NCBI GenBank assembly: GCA_028289345.1
Contig: JANQQL010000042.1
Span: forward strand, 62,001 to 126,000
Reading direction: 5' to 3'
Length of the DNA: 64,000 bases
Origin: Planctomycetota bacterium
GTDB taxonomy: Bacteria; Planctomycetota; B15-G4; SIAN01
Every line of letters begins with the position of its first letter. The first letter of the stretch is position 1. Positions 33,423-42,492 of the stretch are shown one piece after another. The notes beneath the pieces were generated by a model. It was not told the DNA's origin. It did no database searches and saw only the letters and a program-made list of their open reading frames with translations. The position numbers were made by a program, and so were the translations under genes.

Positions 33423-34403
33423 ATGAAAGCATGGGTCATGGGGATCCTCGGACTCTCAGTGATCGCGATGCCGGGAGCTTCCGCGGCGGGGGCAATCACT
33501 GACTCTGAAGCCAGCCGTGAGTCCCTCTCGGGGCGCCCCTGCTCTGGCCTTGGGCCGAACCTGGCGCTTCCGACCCTGGGTGGGCGTCAGTGGTGGGCCG
33601 ACGTGTGTTGGGACGGAGGATGGAGGATTCAGCGGCACGCGTGGACCGGGCACTACCGATTGCTGGATCCCAACAACACCCGGCGAGGGTGGGGGACTCG
33701 CGATGGGTGTCGGCAGCTGATGGCCCAGGAGTGCAAGGATTCGAAGCGTTCCTCGGATCATCTCGTCGTGCTTCTGCACGGATTGGGACGCAGCTTCCGC
33801 TCGATGAAGGTACTGGAGCGAGGGCTCAACCGTCAGGGGTTTCACACAGCCGCGCTGTCCTATCCGAGTACGCGGCGATCGATCGAGTCTCACGCAAGCA
33901 CGATCGCCGGGCTACTGGGCGAGTTGGAGGGAGTGAAGCGTGTGTCCTTCGTCACCCACAGTCTCGGCAGCCTGGTGGTGCGGCAGCTTTGTTCCGAGCA
34001 CTTTTCATGGCGGGAGCGGGTGAGTCTCGAGCGCGTGGTGATGATCGCGCCCCCCAACCAAGGAGCTTTCCTGGCAGAGACGGTCGGGTCCTGGGCACCG
34101 GTCCGTTGGCTCTTAGGGGACGCCATTGATGGAATCCTTCACGCCAAACAGCTTCCCGTGCCCGATGTGGAGTTTGGCATTGTGGTCGGGGCTCGCGGCG
34201 ACGAAGACGGCTGGAATCCTTGGATTCTTGGAGACGATGACGGAGTGGTCGGTGTCGACGAAACGACCTTAGAGGGAGCGAAGGACCGGATCCGCGTCGT
34301 CGGCGTGCACTCCCTGATGTTGCGCGATTCCAAGGTCATCCAGGCCACCGCCGAATTCCTTCGCAGCGGCAGCTTTCACGAATGGGAGAAGTCAGCGCTC
34401 TGA
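33423..34403 (+). CDS. Secreted lipase/PGAP1-like alpha/beta hydrolase
   Basis: A 326-residue exported hydrolase. The start at 33423 is fixed by AAGGAGGTGA 5 bases upstream and by a signal peptide (residues 1-22, ending ASA). H119-G120 in VVLLHGLGRS gives the oxyanion loop; the nucleophile elbow is T-H-S180-L-G (FVTHSLGSLV), with Thr where Gly is usual; the acid is likely in DDGVVGVDET and the base His in VVGVHSLML. This set and the Asp-then-His C terminus are typical of bacterial triacylglycerol lipase/PGAP1-like esterases. It acts in the periplasm or outside. It ends 12 bases inside the convergent IclR gene. Substrate unknown. Confidence 0.85.
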   Translation: MKAWVMGILGLSVIAMPGASAAGAITDSEASRESLSGRPCSGLGPNLALPTLGGRQWWADVCWDGGWRIQRHAWTGHYRLLDPNNTRRGWGTRDGCRQLMAQECKDSKRSSDHLVVLLHGLGRSFRSMKVLERGLNRQGFHTAALSYPSTRRSIESHASTIAGLLGELEGVKRVSFVTHSLGSLVVRQLCSEHFSWRERVSLERVVMIAPPNQGAFLAETVGSWAPVRWLLGDAIDGILHAKQLPVPDVEFGIVVGARGDEDGWNPWILGDDDGVVGVDETTLEGAKDRIRVVGVHSLMLRDSKVIQATAEFLRSGSFHEWEKSAL

Positions 34404-35150
34404 AAGAGCCTGAGCTTCCCGCCGTAGGAGCTCTCCCAGTTCCAAGCTGCGATCGTGGCGGAAACGACTCTTCGGGCCGCCGACGCTGAGGGCGCCTTGC
34501 ACTTGTCCGAGGGGATCCCGGAACGCAGCCGCCACCGCGACGTAGTCTTCTTCGAGTTCCTGGTCGGCGATCGCGAATCCTTGGCGACGGATGAGTTCGA
34601 GCTCCTGTCGCATTCGATCCGAATCCGTGACCGTGTGTCCGGTGTGACGCGCCATCTTCGTTCTCAGCAGGTGCTCGCGGTGATCTTCTGGTAGGTGGGC
34701 CAGGATGCATTTGCCGGTCGACGTCGCGTGGACCGGCCAGCGGGTACCGATCTCCAGACTTGCGGCGACTCGATGACGACCGGGAGATCCATCGACGATC
34801 AGCATCTGGTCTCCGATCAACACTTCGAGAGTGGTGGATTCCCCGCTTTGCTCGGCGACCCTTTCCAAGACCGGTCGGACCAGCGCTCGCACGTCACTGG
34901 TCATGAGCGCTTGGGAGCCGAGGGCGATGACCTCGGCGCCGAGCTGATAGGTGTTCTTGGTCGGATCCCGACTGACGAGCCCCTCGCTTTCCAAGGCCAT
35001 CAGGAGCCGATGGCACGTGGTCCGGGACAGGTCCTGGGATTCGCTGAGTTGATCCAGGGTCAGAGTGGGATGCCGCGGCCCGAAGGCTTTGAGAAGCCGG
35101 AGGGCACGGATCACCGCCTGGGTTCCCTGGGGAGCGTCGACTCGTCTCAT
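34392..35150 (-). CDS. IclR-family transcriptional regulator
   Basis: A 252-residue regulator. The N-terminal helix-turn-helix spans residues about 10-65 (AVIRALRLLKAFG, then LDQLSESQDLSRTTCHRLLMALESEGLV), and an IclR effector-binding domain follows (about 80-250), with STGKCILAHL and the characteristic GQVQGALSVGG segments. IclR proteins usually control neighbouring catabolic genes in response to a small acid or aromatic. It is divergent from the dehydrogenase-Rieske pair, with a palindrome midway between, so it probably regulates them. Its 3' end overlaps the lipase gene by 12 bases (convergent). Confidence 0.93.
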   Translation of the reverse strand: MRRVDAPQGTQAVIRALRLLKAFGPRHPTLTLDQLSESQDLSRTTCHRLLMALESEGLVSRDPTKNTYQLGAEVIALGSQALMTSDVRALVRPVLERVAEQSGESTTLEVLIGDQMLIVDGSPGRHRVAASLEIGTRWPVHATSTGKCILAHLPEDHREHLLRTKMARHTGHTVTDSDRMRQELELIRRQGFAIADQELEEDYVAVAAAFRDPLGQVQGALSVGGPKSRFRHDRSLELGELLRREAQALSER

Positions 35151-35220
35151 GAGGTTCCTTCGAGAGGCTGCATGGTAAGCGAGTCCTGGTCCGTGTAGGT
35201 GCTGAATTAGACCTATGTCT

Positions 35221-35249
35221 CATTATATGGTGGCATTGACCATAATATG
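35221..35249. promoter_or_regulatory. Candidate IclR operator
   Basis: CATTATATGGT (35221-35231) and ACCATAATATG (35239-35249) form an inverted repeat matching at 9 of 11 positions around a 7-base centre. It sits almost exactly midway between the iclR start (35150) and the dehydrogenase start (35324), in a short AT-rich patch that stands out from the GC-rich surroundings. Position and size fit an IclR dimer site controlling both directions. Binding is inferred. Confidence 0.6.
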
Positions 35250-35323
35250 GGATATCGTCTCGCCTTGTCGCCGAAGCACACTCGCGGCGACGGTCCCCTG
35301 TCCCCTCCCGAAAGATCCCCCCA

Positions 35324-36508
35324 ATGAATGATTCCCAAAACTCTCTGACCCGCGTGGTCGTGCTTGGTGCCGGACGAGTTGGTCTCGCCATTTCCCGAGA
35401 CCTTGCGGCGGATCCCCGCTTTGCCGTGACCGCTGTGGATCGTGATCCGTCCCGAGAAGAACTTTTGACTCGCCACGGGGTGAGCTTTCGCGCGGCAGAC
35501 CTCGGCCAACAAGGCCTGGTCCGACAGTTGGTGGCGGGGTTCGACCTGGTGGTTGGCGCGGTCCCCGGTTGGATGGGCTTTCGCGTGCTGCGCGAAGTGA
35601 TCGAGGCCGGCAAGAACGTGGTCGACATTTCGTTCTTCGAAGAAGATCCGTTCCTCCTGCAGGAGCTTGCCGAAGCTCACGGAGTCACCGCGGTGGTTGA
35701 CTGCGGCGTGGCTCCCGGTCTCAGCAACCTGGTCCTCGGGCGCATGCAAGAAGAGTTCGACAGCATTGATTCGTTTGCTTGCTTGGTGGGGGGATTGCCC
35801 GAAGCGCCAACCCCACCGTGGAACTATCGCGCTCCTTACTCCCCGTCGGATGTCATCGAGATGTACACCCGTCCGGCGCGGCTGGTCCGCGAAGGCAAAC
35901 AGATCACCCTGCCGGCACTGACCGAACCGGAGCCGGTCGAGGTTCCCGGTGTCGGGACCTTGGAAGCGTTCAACACCGACGGTCTCCGGACGTTGCTGAG
36001 TGTGAAGAACATCCCCCACTTGGTCGAGAAAACGTTGCGCTATCCCGGCCATCGCTCGCAAATCGCATTGCTGGCATCCGGGGGCTTCTTTGATGTCGAG
36101 CGGGAAGTGAACGGAGAAGTCATTCGCCCCCGCGAGGTGTCGACCGCACTGCTTTTCGAACAGTGGTTCCAAGGCGAGCACGACTACGACGTGACGGTGC
36201 TGCGTCTGGTGACGGAAGGAATCCGGCAGGGAGCTCCCGTTCGTTTGGTCCACGACCTGGTGGATCACTTCGATCGCGAGTCGGGGATCTCCTCGATGGC
36301 CCGGACCACTGGCTATCCCTGCACGGCCGTGGCGCGGCTGTTGGCCCAAGGCGATTTCACGGAGCCAGGCATCGCGCCCCCGGAACGAATCGGGGCGAAT
36401 CGCTCTTGCTACGACGCCATCCTCACCGACTTGAAGCAGCGGGGAGTGGAGTTCCAGGTCACCGAGGCGAGCCCCTCGCAAGACGAGCTGCTGCCGGTCT
36501 CTTCTTGA
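35324..36508 (+). CDS. Saccharopine/lysine dehydrogenase-family oxidoreductase
   Basis: A 394-residue enzyme, full length for the family. The NAD(P)-binding motif VVVLGAGRVGLAISRDLA is at residues 11-28, and the segments VDRDPS, ADLGQ, VVGAVPGWMGFRVL and VDCGVAPGLSNLV are typical of saccharopine dehydrogenase-like and L-lysine 6-dehydrogenase proteins. Thus it may act on lysine or another amino-acid-like substrate through an imine/saccharopine-type oxidation in the cytoplasm. The Rieske oxygenase gene follows after 15 bases, so the two likely act in one route, and the divergent IclR gene likely controls them. The substrate of the pair is not known. Confidence 0.85.
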   Translation: MNDSQNSLTRVVVLGAGRVGLAISRDLAADPRFAVTAVDRDPSREELLTRHGVSFRAADLGQQGLVRQLVAGFDLVVGAVPGWMGFRVLREVIEAGKNVVDISFFEEDPFLLQELAEAHGVTAVVDCGVAPGLSNLVLGRMQEEFDSIDSFACLVGGLPEAPTPPWNYRAPYSPSDVIEMYTRPARLVREGKQITLPALTEPEPVEVPGVGTLEAFNTDGLRTLLSVKNIPHLVEKTLRYPGHRSQIALLASGGFFDVEREVNGEVIRPREVSTALLFEQWFQGEHDYDVTVLRLVTEGIRQGAPVRLVHDLVDHFDRESGISSMARTTGYPCTAVARLLAQGDFTEPGIAPPERIGANRSCYDAILTDLKQRGVEFQVTEASPSQDELLPVSS

Positions 36509-36523
36509 GAAAGGAGGTGTTCC

Positions 36524-37645
36524 ATGCGCACGATCGAAACCGAGCTGCGCCGCTTCGATCCCAACGTCGCGATCGACCGAGCCTGGACTCCTCCTTCGAG
36601 TTGGTACATCGATGGGGAGTTTGCCAACTGGGAGCGAGATCGGGTGTTTCGGCCGGCCTGGCAACCCGTTGCCCGGGTGGAACAGCTGAAAGCCCGCGGT
36701 GACTTCGTGAGTGGGCAGCTCGCCGGAGAGCCGTGGGTCTTAGTGCGGGACACCCACGGCGAACTCCGCGCGTTCCACAACACCTGCCGCCACAAAGGAC
36801 GAGAGGTGGTGCAGGGCTGTGGCCACGCCGAGCGGTTGGTCTGTGGCTACCACGCCTGGACCTACGACCTGGACGGGACCCTCCGTCGCGCTCCGCGCAT
36901 GGCCGGGATTCAAGACTTTGATCGCCACGCGATGAGTTTGAAACCCTTGGCCGTGGAAGTCTGGGGACCGTGGGTGTTTCTCAACCTCTCCGAGCACCCG
37001 ACGCGATTGGCGAACGACTTGTCGCCCTTGCTTGCGCGTTTGGAAGCGGGCGGCTGGGGAAAGCTGCGCTTTGTGGCCGAGCGAAATTGGGACATCGCTT
37101 GCAATTGGAAGGTGTATGTCGACAACTACCTGGATGGGGGGTACCACATCCAGCACATGCACCCGAGTTTGGATGCGCAGCTCGACATGGGCTCCTACCG
37201 GACCGAGGTGTTCGAGCGTTTCTCGGTGCAGTCCTCGCGTTCGGCCTCTATCCGTGACGATCGGGCCTCTTTGGATCCGTCCCAGCGCATCGGCTCCGAA
37301 GCGCTGTACGTGTGGCTGTACCCGAATTTCATGCTCAACCGCTACGGCCCGTGCCTGGACTCGAACTGGGTGATCCCCGTGGCTCCCGACCGCTGTCGCG
37401 TCCACTATGAGTTCTTCTTCCTGGAGACCGAGGGGCCTTCGGCGCGCCGCTTCGTCGAAGAGAGCATCGAGCAAAGCGCGGTCACTCAGCGAGAGGATAT
37501 CGCCATCTGCGAATCGGTGCAGTTGGGGCTGCAATCCCAGGGCTACGACCGCGGCCGCTACGCGCCGAGCGTGGAAATCGGTGAGCATCACTTCCACCGG
37601 TTGCTGGCCCAAGACCTGCAAAGAAACCCGGTGTCGTCGCCTTGA
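36524..37645 (+). CDS. Rieske non-heme iron oxygenase, choline monooxygenase-like
   Basis: A 373-residue oxygenase alpha subunit with a strong AAGGAGGTG site before the ATG at 36524. The Rieske [2Fe-2S] ligands are C88-R-H90 and C107-G-Y-H110. The mononuclear iron site is in NWKVYVDNYLDGGYHIQHMH, with H208 and H213 and a later Asp (REDIAIC). The DNYLDGGYH phrase is characteristic of the choline monooxygenase/CMO-like clade acting on quaternary ammonium or N-methyl compounds. It therefore probably hydroxylates or demethylates such a substrate, needing a separate reductase that is not in this window. Partner: the saccharopine/lysine dehydrogenase-like protein just upstream. Confidence 0.88.
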   Translation: MRTIETELRRFDPNVAIDRAWTPPSSWYIDGEFANWERDRVFRPAWQPVARVEQLKARGDFVSGQLAGEPWVLVRDTHGELRAFHNTCRHKGREVVQGCGHAERLVCGYHAWTYDLDGTLRRAPRMAGIQDFDRHAMSLKPLAVEVWGPWVFLNLSEHPTRLANDLSPLLARLEAGGWGKLRFVAERNWDIACNWKVYVDNYLDGGYHIQHMHPSLDAQLDMGSYRTEVFERFSVQSSRSASIRDDRASLDPSQRIGSEALYVWLYPNFMLNRYGPCLDSNWVIPVAPDRCRVHYEFFFLETEGPSARRFVEESIEQSAVTQREDIAICESVQLGLQSQGYDRGRYAPSVEIGEHHFHRLLAQDLQRNPVSSP

Positions 37646-37832
37646 CTTTGGGGCAAACCATGCCTGTCGACCGCGAAAGCGAAATGGATTCCTGACTCGG
37701 CGGCCCCCCGGGATCGGTGTTTGAGGTGGCCCCGGTCGGAGTCGATACAGGGGGGGATTGTCCCCCCGGAACGGCCCCTAGTTGGCGGCGGGCCAGGAAG
37801 GGATTCCCCGAGACAACCAGAAAGGCGGCGAA

Positions 37833-38573
37833 GTGGAACCGAGCAAAGGACGACGGGGCCATCGCACGATGGCCCTGGGATTGTTGGCCTTGGTGGGGTG
37901 CTCCAGTGGCGGGCACAACCTCAAGGAAGAGTTTCTCGATTCGGTGACCAATGTCACGACCGTGATGAACGAAACCGGGAGCCAGCTCCAGGTCACTTTG
38001 AAGTCGTACAACGTCATCGTGCGGTCCGAAGCGAGCGATCTCGTGGCGGCCTACGAGTACTTCGCCGGGGAGCTGGACGAGCTCGACGAGCTCATGGATG
38101 ACATGAAGGACGCCTTGAGCGAGATGAACTCGGCTTCCAATGAACTGTTCGGCTCTTGGTCGAAGGATCTGCGATCGTACGCCCAGGATGGAATGCGAGA
38201 GCACAGCCAAAATCGACTCGGTGCCATCGTCACCCGTTTCGAAAAGATCCAAGCCACAGCGAATCCCGCGCGGGTCGCCTCGGACGAAGTCTATGCCGAG
38301 TTGAACGATCACTTGTTGTTCCTGAAGTACGATCTCTCGCCCGACACCATTGCGGGTTTGAAGAAGGATGCCAAGTCGTTGAACAAGGACGCCCAGCGCC
38401 TGATCCGCTACTTGGAAGACACGGCGGCGCGTTCGGATCAGTTCGTGTTGGCGATGAAGTACGGTTCGGACGAAAGCGATGCGCCTCCGGACCTGACCAA
38501 ATGGCCGGACGAGGAAGGCAGCGACTCCGAGGAATCCGACGAGGACTTGCAAAAGTGGCCGGACGAGCAGTAG
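37833..38573 (+). CDS. DUF2959-like helical lipoprotein
   Basis: A 246-residue lipoprotein. The GTG at 37833 is chosen because it supplies a basic n-region (KGRRGHR) before the hydrophobic stretch and lipobox LVGC (Cys at about residue 23). The mature part is strongly helical and acidic with coiled-coil character (for example ELDELDELMDDMKDALSEMN). The form matches DUF2959 proteins, whose function is unknown, although they are found with membrane and envelope genes. The C-terminal 35 residues are very acidic and contain the phrase KWPDE twice. A strong terminator lies 40 bases downstream. No operon partner is evident. Confidence 0.75.
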   Translation: MEPSKGRRGHRTMALGLLALVGCSSGGHNLKEEFLDSVTNVTTVMNETGSQLQVTLKSYNVIVRSEASDLVAAYEYFAGELDELDELMDDMKDALSEMNSASNELFGSWSKDLRSYAQDGMREHSQNRLGAIVTRFEKIQATANPARVASDEVYAELNDHLLFLKYDLSPDTIAGLKKDAKSLNKDAQRLIRYLEDTAARSDQFVLAMKYGSDESDAPPDLTKWPDEEGSDSEESDEDLQKWPDEQ

Positions 38574-38612
38574 CGAGACCGCCCACCACGTAGCAATCCG
38601 TTGCCCACAGAC

Positions 38613-38641
38613 CCGCCCGGTGAGAGAATCTCACCGGGCGG
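38613..38641 (+). terminator. Strong hairpin terminator
   Basis: A perfect 13-base-pair stem, CCGCCCGGTGAGA pairing with TCTCACCGGGCGG, with a three-base GAA loop, followed by TTTGACGTTT. It lies 39 bases after the stop of the DUF2959-like gene and should terminate it. The T-run is short but the stem is the strongest in the window, so termination is likely. Confidence 0.8.
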
Positions 38642-38754
38642 TTTGACGTTTCCCGCTGCTTCGATGGCCAAACGCCACCGACACCCATGGCGCCACGCCA
38701 TGCCTCGCAACAGGCGGCGTGACCCTTCCTCAAGGTTCCAAGGAGTCTCGATCC

Positions 38755-40188
38755 ATGTGGCAGATGCTGGTGATGGTCGGGGCCCTCGCGACAATCGAGG
38801 ACCCGCCGCCAAATGTCCTGATGGTGATTGTGGATGATCTCGCTCCTCGGCTGGGGTGCTACGGAGATCCCCTCGCCTCGACACCTGCGCTCGACGGGCT
38901 GGCGGAAGAGGGGCAAGTCTTCTTGGCGGCGTACTGCCAGTCGGCCATGTGCTCGCCGAGCCGGACCAGTTTGCTGACGGGATTGCGGCCCGACACCACC
39001 AAAGTGTTCAACCTGGTGACCCACTTCCGCGAGACGTTGCCCAATGCGGTCACGCTTCCTCAGCATTTCCAACGCCATGGCTACGCGGCCGCAGCGGTGG
39101 GCAAGGTGTTTCACGATCAGCGCCTGAACGACCCGGAGTCCTGGTCGCTGCCGTGGATCAAGGCGGAAGGGGAGAAGTACCAGAACCCGGCCAATCGGAA
39201 AAAGTCGGACGAGGCCGAGGGCTCGCAGCGTTCGGGTCCCCGTTCGGTGAAAGAAAAGCGAGCGATCCGGGGACCATCGACGGAAGCCGAGAACGCAGAC
39301 GACGCAAAGCAGCGAGATCATTGGGTCACGGATCGCGCTCTGCAGCGACTGGAGGAGCTGCACCAAGCCCCGTTCTTCTTGGCCGTCGGGCTCAGCAGTC
39401 CTCACCTGCCGTTGACGAGTCCGCAAAGCTACTGGGACCGCTATGACCCGGAGAAATTCTCGGCTCCCAAGCCGCCGGGACCAGCCAAGAAGGCGCCCGC
39501 GATCGCCTCTCACTCGATGCCAGAGCTACGCTCCTATCCGGATCTGCCCTTGCGGGGGCCGATTCCACCTGAAGACCTGCGGCGGCTCATGCACGGCTAC
39601 CTGGCAACCGTCAGTTTCGTGGATGCCCAGATCGGTCGTCTGCTCGAGGCTCTCGAGGAGCACGGGATCGCGGACCACACCATCGTGGTCGTCACCAGCG
39701 ATCACGGCATGCACTTAGGAGAACACGGACTGTTCGGCAAGCAGACCAACTACGAAGTGGCTCTTCGCGTCCCGCTCATTCTTCGGGTACCCGGACAGTC
39801 CCCCAGCCGCATCGAAGGAATGGTGGAATTGGTCGACTTGTTTCCGACCCTCTGCCAGTTGGCGAGCCTCGATCAGCCCAAGGATCTCGAGGGCATCGGA
39901 TTCCTTCCGCTGCTTCAGGAGCCGGATCGCGTGTGGAAGGCGGGAGTGTTGTCGCAGATCATCCGCAACAACGGCGGCGGCTATTCGCTCCTGACCCCCG
40001 AGCACCACCTGGTGGTCTGGGAGGATAAGGGCAAGGAACTCATCGAGCTGTACGATCGAACCCGGGATCCGCGGGAGACTCGAAACGTGGCGCGGCGAGA
40101 GGATCAGGCGACCACCCTCGAAGCCCTCCGTCAACGAATGCGGATTGGTTGGCGCGGACTGATGCCGCTGGGTCGACCCGGCAACTGA
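38755..40188 (+). CDS. Type I sulfatase (Cys-type)
   Basis: A 477-residue sulfatase. The ATG at 38755, with AAGGAG 10 bases upstream, leaves a short N-terminal hydrophobic stretch (MWQMLVMVGALA) that is weak as a signal peptide but probably exports the protein. Metal ligands are in VIVDDLAPRLG; the formylglycine motif is intact as C66-S-P-S-R70 followed by TSLLTG; VVTSDHGMHLGEHG closes the site. It is like choline-sulfatase and iduronate-2-sulfatase-type enzymes, common in planctomycetes for degrading sulfated polysaccharides. Maturation needs an FGE; the only FGE-fold gene in this window lacks the usual Cys pair. There are no carbohydrate-active neighbours here. Confidence 0.9.
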   Translation: MWQMLVMVGALATIEDPPPNVLMVIVDDLAPRLGCYGDPLASTPALDGLAEEGQVFLAAYCQSAMCSPSRTSLLTGLRPDTTKVFNLVTHFRETLPNAVTLPQHFQRHGYAAAAVGKVFHDQRLNDPESWSLPWIKAEGEKYQNPANRKKSDEAEGSQRSGPRSVKEKRAIRGPSTEAENADDAKQRDHWVTDRALQRLEELHQAPFFLAVGLSSPHLPLTSPQSYWDRYDPEKFSAPKPPGPAKKAPAIASHSMPELRSYPDLPLRGPIPPEDLRRLMHGYLATVSFVDAQIGRLLEALEEHGIADHTIVVVTSDHGMHLGEHGLFGKQTNYEVALRVPLILRVPGQSPSRIEGMVELVDLFPTLCQLASLDQPKDLEGIGFLPLLQEPDRVWKAGVLSQIIRNNGGGYSLLTPEHHLVVWEDKGKELIELYDRTRDPRETRNVARREDQATTLEALRQRMRIGWRGLMPLGRPGN

Positions 40189-40242
40189 TCCCGAGTTCTT
40201 GCCCCCAACCCGAAGGAGTGCACGAGGCGGGAGGGAACCGTG

Positions 40243-40272
40243 GGGACCGCGGGCTCCTCGTCACCCGGTCCC
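40243..40272. terminator. Possible bidirectional hairpin between convergent genes
   Basis: GGGACCG (40243-40249) and CGGTCCC (40266-40272) are perfect inverses with a 16-base loop, in the 98-base gap where the sulfatase and zinc-ribbon genes converge. There is no T-run on either side. The position fits a terminator; the structure is only modest. Confidence 0.35.
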
Positions 40273-40286
40273 TGCGGAATCTAAGT

Positions 40287-40517
40287 TCAAGCCTTGGCGA
40301 TCTGAGGATGGTTCTTCCAGGCCGGCATGGTCGCCATGTAGTCCAGGGTCTTCTGGCGGGCCGCGTCTTCGCTCAGCCCCGGTTCGTGACGTCGCGTCCA
40401 CTGCATGAAACGGGTCAGACACTCGTCGAATCCGATGAGGGTGCCGTCGGCGTTGCTGCAGTGCTGGCAGTAGGGGCCGCTTTCGATGGTCATGCTGCAG
40501 CTTTCACAATGAGCCAT
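40287..40517 (-). CDS. Small zinc-ribbon protein (PF12674-like)
   Basis: A 76-residue cytoplasmic protein. Two cysteine pairs in MAHCESCSMTIESGPYCQHC and a later DGTL/GFDECLTRFMQW match the putative zinc-ribbon family PF12674, which occurs beside many regulators and acetyltransferases. Its start overlaps the end of the MarR gene by 14 bases (40504-40517), so it is translated from the same message. It may be a metal-binding accessory of the regulated process. Confidence 0.8.
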   Translation of the reverse strand: MAHCESCSMTIESGPYCQHCSNADGTLIGFDECLTRFMQWTRRHEPGLSEDAARQKTLDYMATMPAWKNHPQIAKA

Positions 40518-40968
40518 GGGAGTCTCCGGGTGGTTGAGGGTTGGTCGACAGCAATCGCACCATGCCGTCCAGCACGGCCTGGCGTGTTTCTTCGTCCAGC
40601 TGTTCGAAGGCTCGAGTGAGGAGCGGGATCGACAGAACTTGCCGGGCTCGGAGGGTGGTTTCCTTGCCGGTGTCGGTCAGCCAAACCAGAGTGCGGCGCC
40701 GGTCGCGCTCATCACTCATCCGCTCGATCAGGCCGCGCGACTCCATGCGTTGGAAGATCTCACTCATGGCTGCCTGCGACCGGTCGAAGTGGTTGCACGC
40801 CTCGGAAACCGTCATCGGGCCTGACTGCTCGAGATGTTGGAGGACCCCCAAAGTCTCGCGGGAGGGGCGATACGCGTGGGGCGATTCCCGGCGGTGGAAG
40901 CGCTGAAAGACCTGGTGGAACTGCTCCAGGAACTCGCGGGCCGTTTGTTCAGCAGTCATGGCGGCCAT
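40504..40968 (-). CDS. MarR-family transcriptional regulator
   Basis: A 154-residue winged-helix regulator. DNA-binding region at residues about 35-110: LGVLQHLEQSGPMTVSEA, then FDRSQAAMSEIFQRMESRGL and the wing MSDERDRRRTLVWLTDTG, which is the MarR signature. Two starts are possible, 40968 and 40959 (MTAEQ); neither has a strong ribosome site, so 40968 is a default. Its message continues into the small zinc-ribbon gene. MarR proteins respond to phenolic or oxidative signals in many cases; no inducer is implied here. Confidence 0.9.
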   Translation of the reverse strand: MAAMTAEQTAREFLEQFHQVFQRFHRRESPHAYRPSRETLGVLQHLEQSGPMTVSEACNHFDRSQAAMSEIFQRMESRGLIERMSDERDRRRTLVWLTDTGKETTLRARQVLSIPLLTRAFEQLDEETRQAVLDGMVRLLSTNPQPPGDSHGSL

Positions 40969-41164
40969 TCTTCGGGGAAGGAAAACATCGTCAACCCCGA
41001 TGCAACTCCTGGCCTGGGTGGGGGAACGCGAGGGTTCTGGAAATGGGGGACGTGACGAACGAATCCTGGGCGGCGATGCGGTCGAACTTCCGCGAGCGGG
41101 GGAGGCCTCGAGGCGAGGACAGGAGATCGCCCGCAGGATGGGTTGATGAATGGCGCTCGGAGAC

Positions 41165-42472
41165 TCAACGAGCCCTGTCAGCGGGACGAGGAAGCTGCGC
41201 CGGTGCTCGTGGAGAGTTCCGATTCGCGCTGCGATGAATCAAGGTCATGTGGTCTTCGTGGTGGCCGTCGGCATCCAGGAACACCAGGTCCAAGCGCGGC
41301 CCGTCGATCTTGAGCACCACCGAACCGAGAACCGCGATGGAGTGAACCATCGCCGGATGGTTGAAGGGGCCTCCTTGGATTCGGCCGGAGCACCCTGCCA
41401 CGCAGTACACCGCTCCGCTTCGCGGAGCGACCCGCTTGGAGTACGCGCCGTCTCCCGCTTCCCTGCCGTCACCGGCATCCACCTTCATGGAATCGGTGAA
41501 CGTCGAGCTGCGCCCATAGTGACCATCGATCAAGAAGCTGCGCTCGTAGGAATGGCTGTGACCGGTGAGAACCAAGTCGACTCCGCCTGCCTCGAGGAGC
41601 GGCACGAAGTTCTCTCGCATCTCGACCATCTCGCGACCGAAGTCGGAGTTGTGGGAGCCTCGGGAGTAAGGAGGGTGGTGCCAGAACGCGAGGATCCACT
41701 CCTGATCCGTGGCAGCGAGGTCTTGCTCGAGCCAGCGCGCCATCGCTCCTTGGGGGGAGCGATCGCTACCTTCGGAGTCCAGGCACACGAAGTGGATGTT
41801 GGCATAGTCGAAGGAGTAGTAGGCTTCCGTGCCCGAGGCCAAGCCGCCAGCTTCTCCGTTCTGAGGGAGAGTGAACAGGCCGTAGTAGACATCCTCGACG
41901 AACTCGTGATTGCCTCGGGTCGGCCACAACACGGCACGTCGCAACATCTCGGGGTACATGTCGAAGACCGCCGCTTGGTACTCCTGTTCGGCGCCCAGCA
42001 CGTAGGCGTTGTCGCCGAGCATCAACCACAAGTCCGTGCCTTCGTTGCCGAAGGTTTCCTGATAGGCATCGCGCACCTTGGCGGCGGAGGCGTCCGCGGT
42101 GCCGGAATCTCCAAGGACCCAGATCCGCGTCGGACGAGGGCGCCCGGGATCGGGGTGGGTCTGGAAGCGATGACTGGCATCTCCCCCGGCGTCGACGCGA
42201 CTCGGGGATCCGACCGAGTAGTAGTAGACGGTGTCAGGGGTCAATCCTTCCAGCAACACTTCGTGATTCGTGCTGGGCACTTTGCTCGACACCGTGCGAT
42301 CTGAGGAGCCGGGCGAGGATCCGTAGCGAACGGTCCCCACCGTGGCTTGATCGGTGCTCCAGCGCACCCGAATGCTGGTCGGTGTCGAGAGCTGCAAGTA
42401 CGGCCCGCGGAGGACCTCTGGAGGATCGCCCAGCAAGCCCAGGAGGTTGATGAGCGTGACAAGGACTGGCAT
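41165..42472 (-). CDS. Purple-acid-phosphatase-like metallophosphatase
   Basis: A 435-residue exported enzyme. The ATG at 42472 gives a short signal (MPVLVTLINLLGLLG). A fibronectin-type N domain follows (RGPYLQLSTPTSIRVRWS, then VLLEGLTPDTVYYYSVG), then a calcineurin-like core with IWVLGDSGTAD, LMLGDNAY, TRGNHE, FWHHPPY and GHSHSYERS, all metal ligands intact. This is the purple acid phosphatase domain order. It hydrolyses phosphate esters in the periplasm or outside, substrate unknown. It is a close paralogue of the gene 20 bases upstream, with long identical stretches, but lacks that gene's N-terminal lectin-like domain and C-terminal tail. The last about 15 residues are Arg/Pro-rich. Confidence 0.88.
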   Translation of the reverse strand: MPVLVTLINLLGLLGDPPEVLRGPYLQLSTPTSIRVRWSTDQATVGTVRYGSSPGSSDRTVSSKVPSTNHEVLLEGLTPDTVYYYSVGSPSRVDAGGDASHRFQTHPDPGRPRPTRIWVLGDSGTADASAAKVRDAYQETFGNEGTDLWLMLGDNAYVLGAEQEYQAAVFDMYPEMLRRAVLWPTRGNHEFVEDVYYGLFTLPQNGEAGGLASGTEAYYSFDYANIHFVCLDSEGSDRSPQGAMARWLEQDLAATDQEWILAFWHHPPYSRGSHNSDFGREMVEMRENFVPLLEAGGVDLVLTGHSHSYERSFLIDGHYGRSSTFTDSMKVDAGDGREAGDGAYSKRVAPRSGAVYCVAGCSGRIQGGPFNHPAMVHSIAVLGSVVLKIDGPRLDLVFLDADGHHEDHMTLIHRSANRNSPRAPAQLPRPADRAR

Positions 42473-42492
42473 GACGGCACGCTGTCCCTGGC

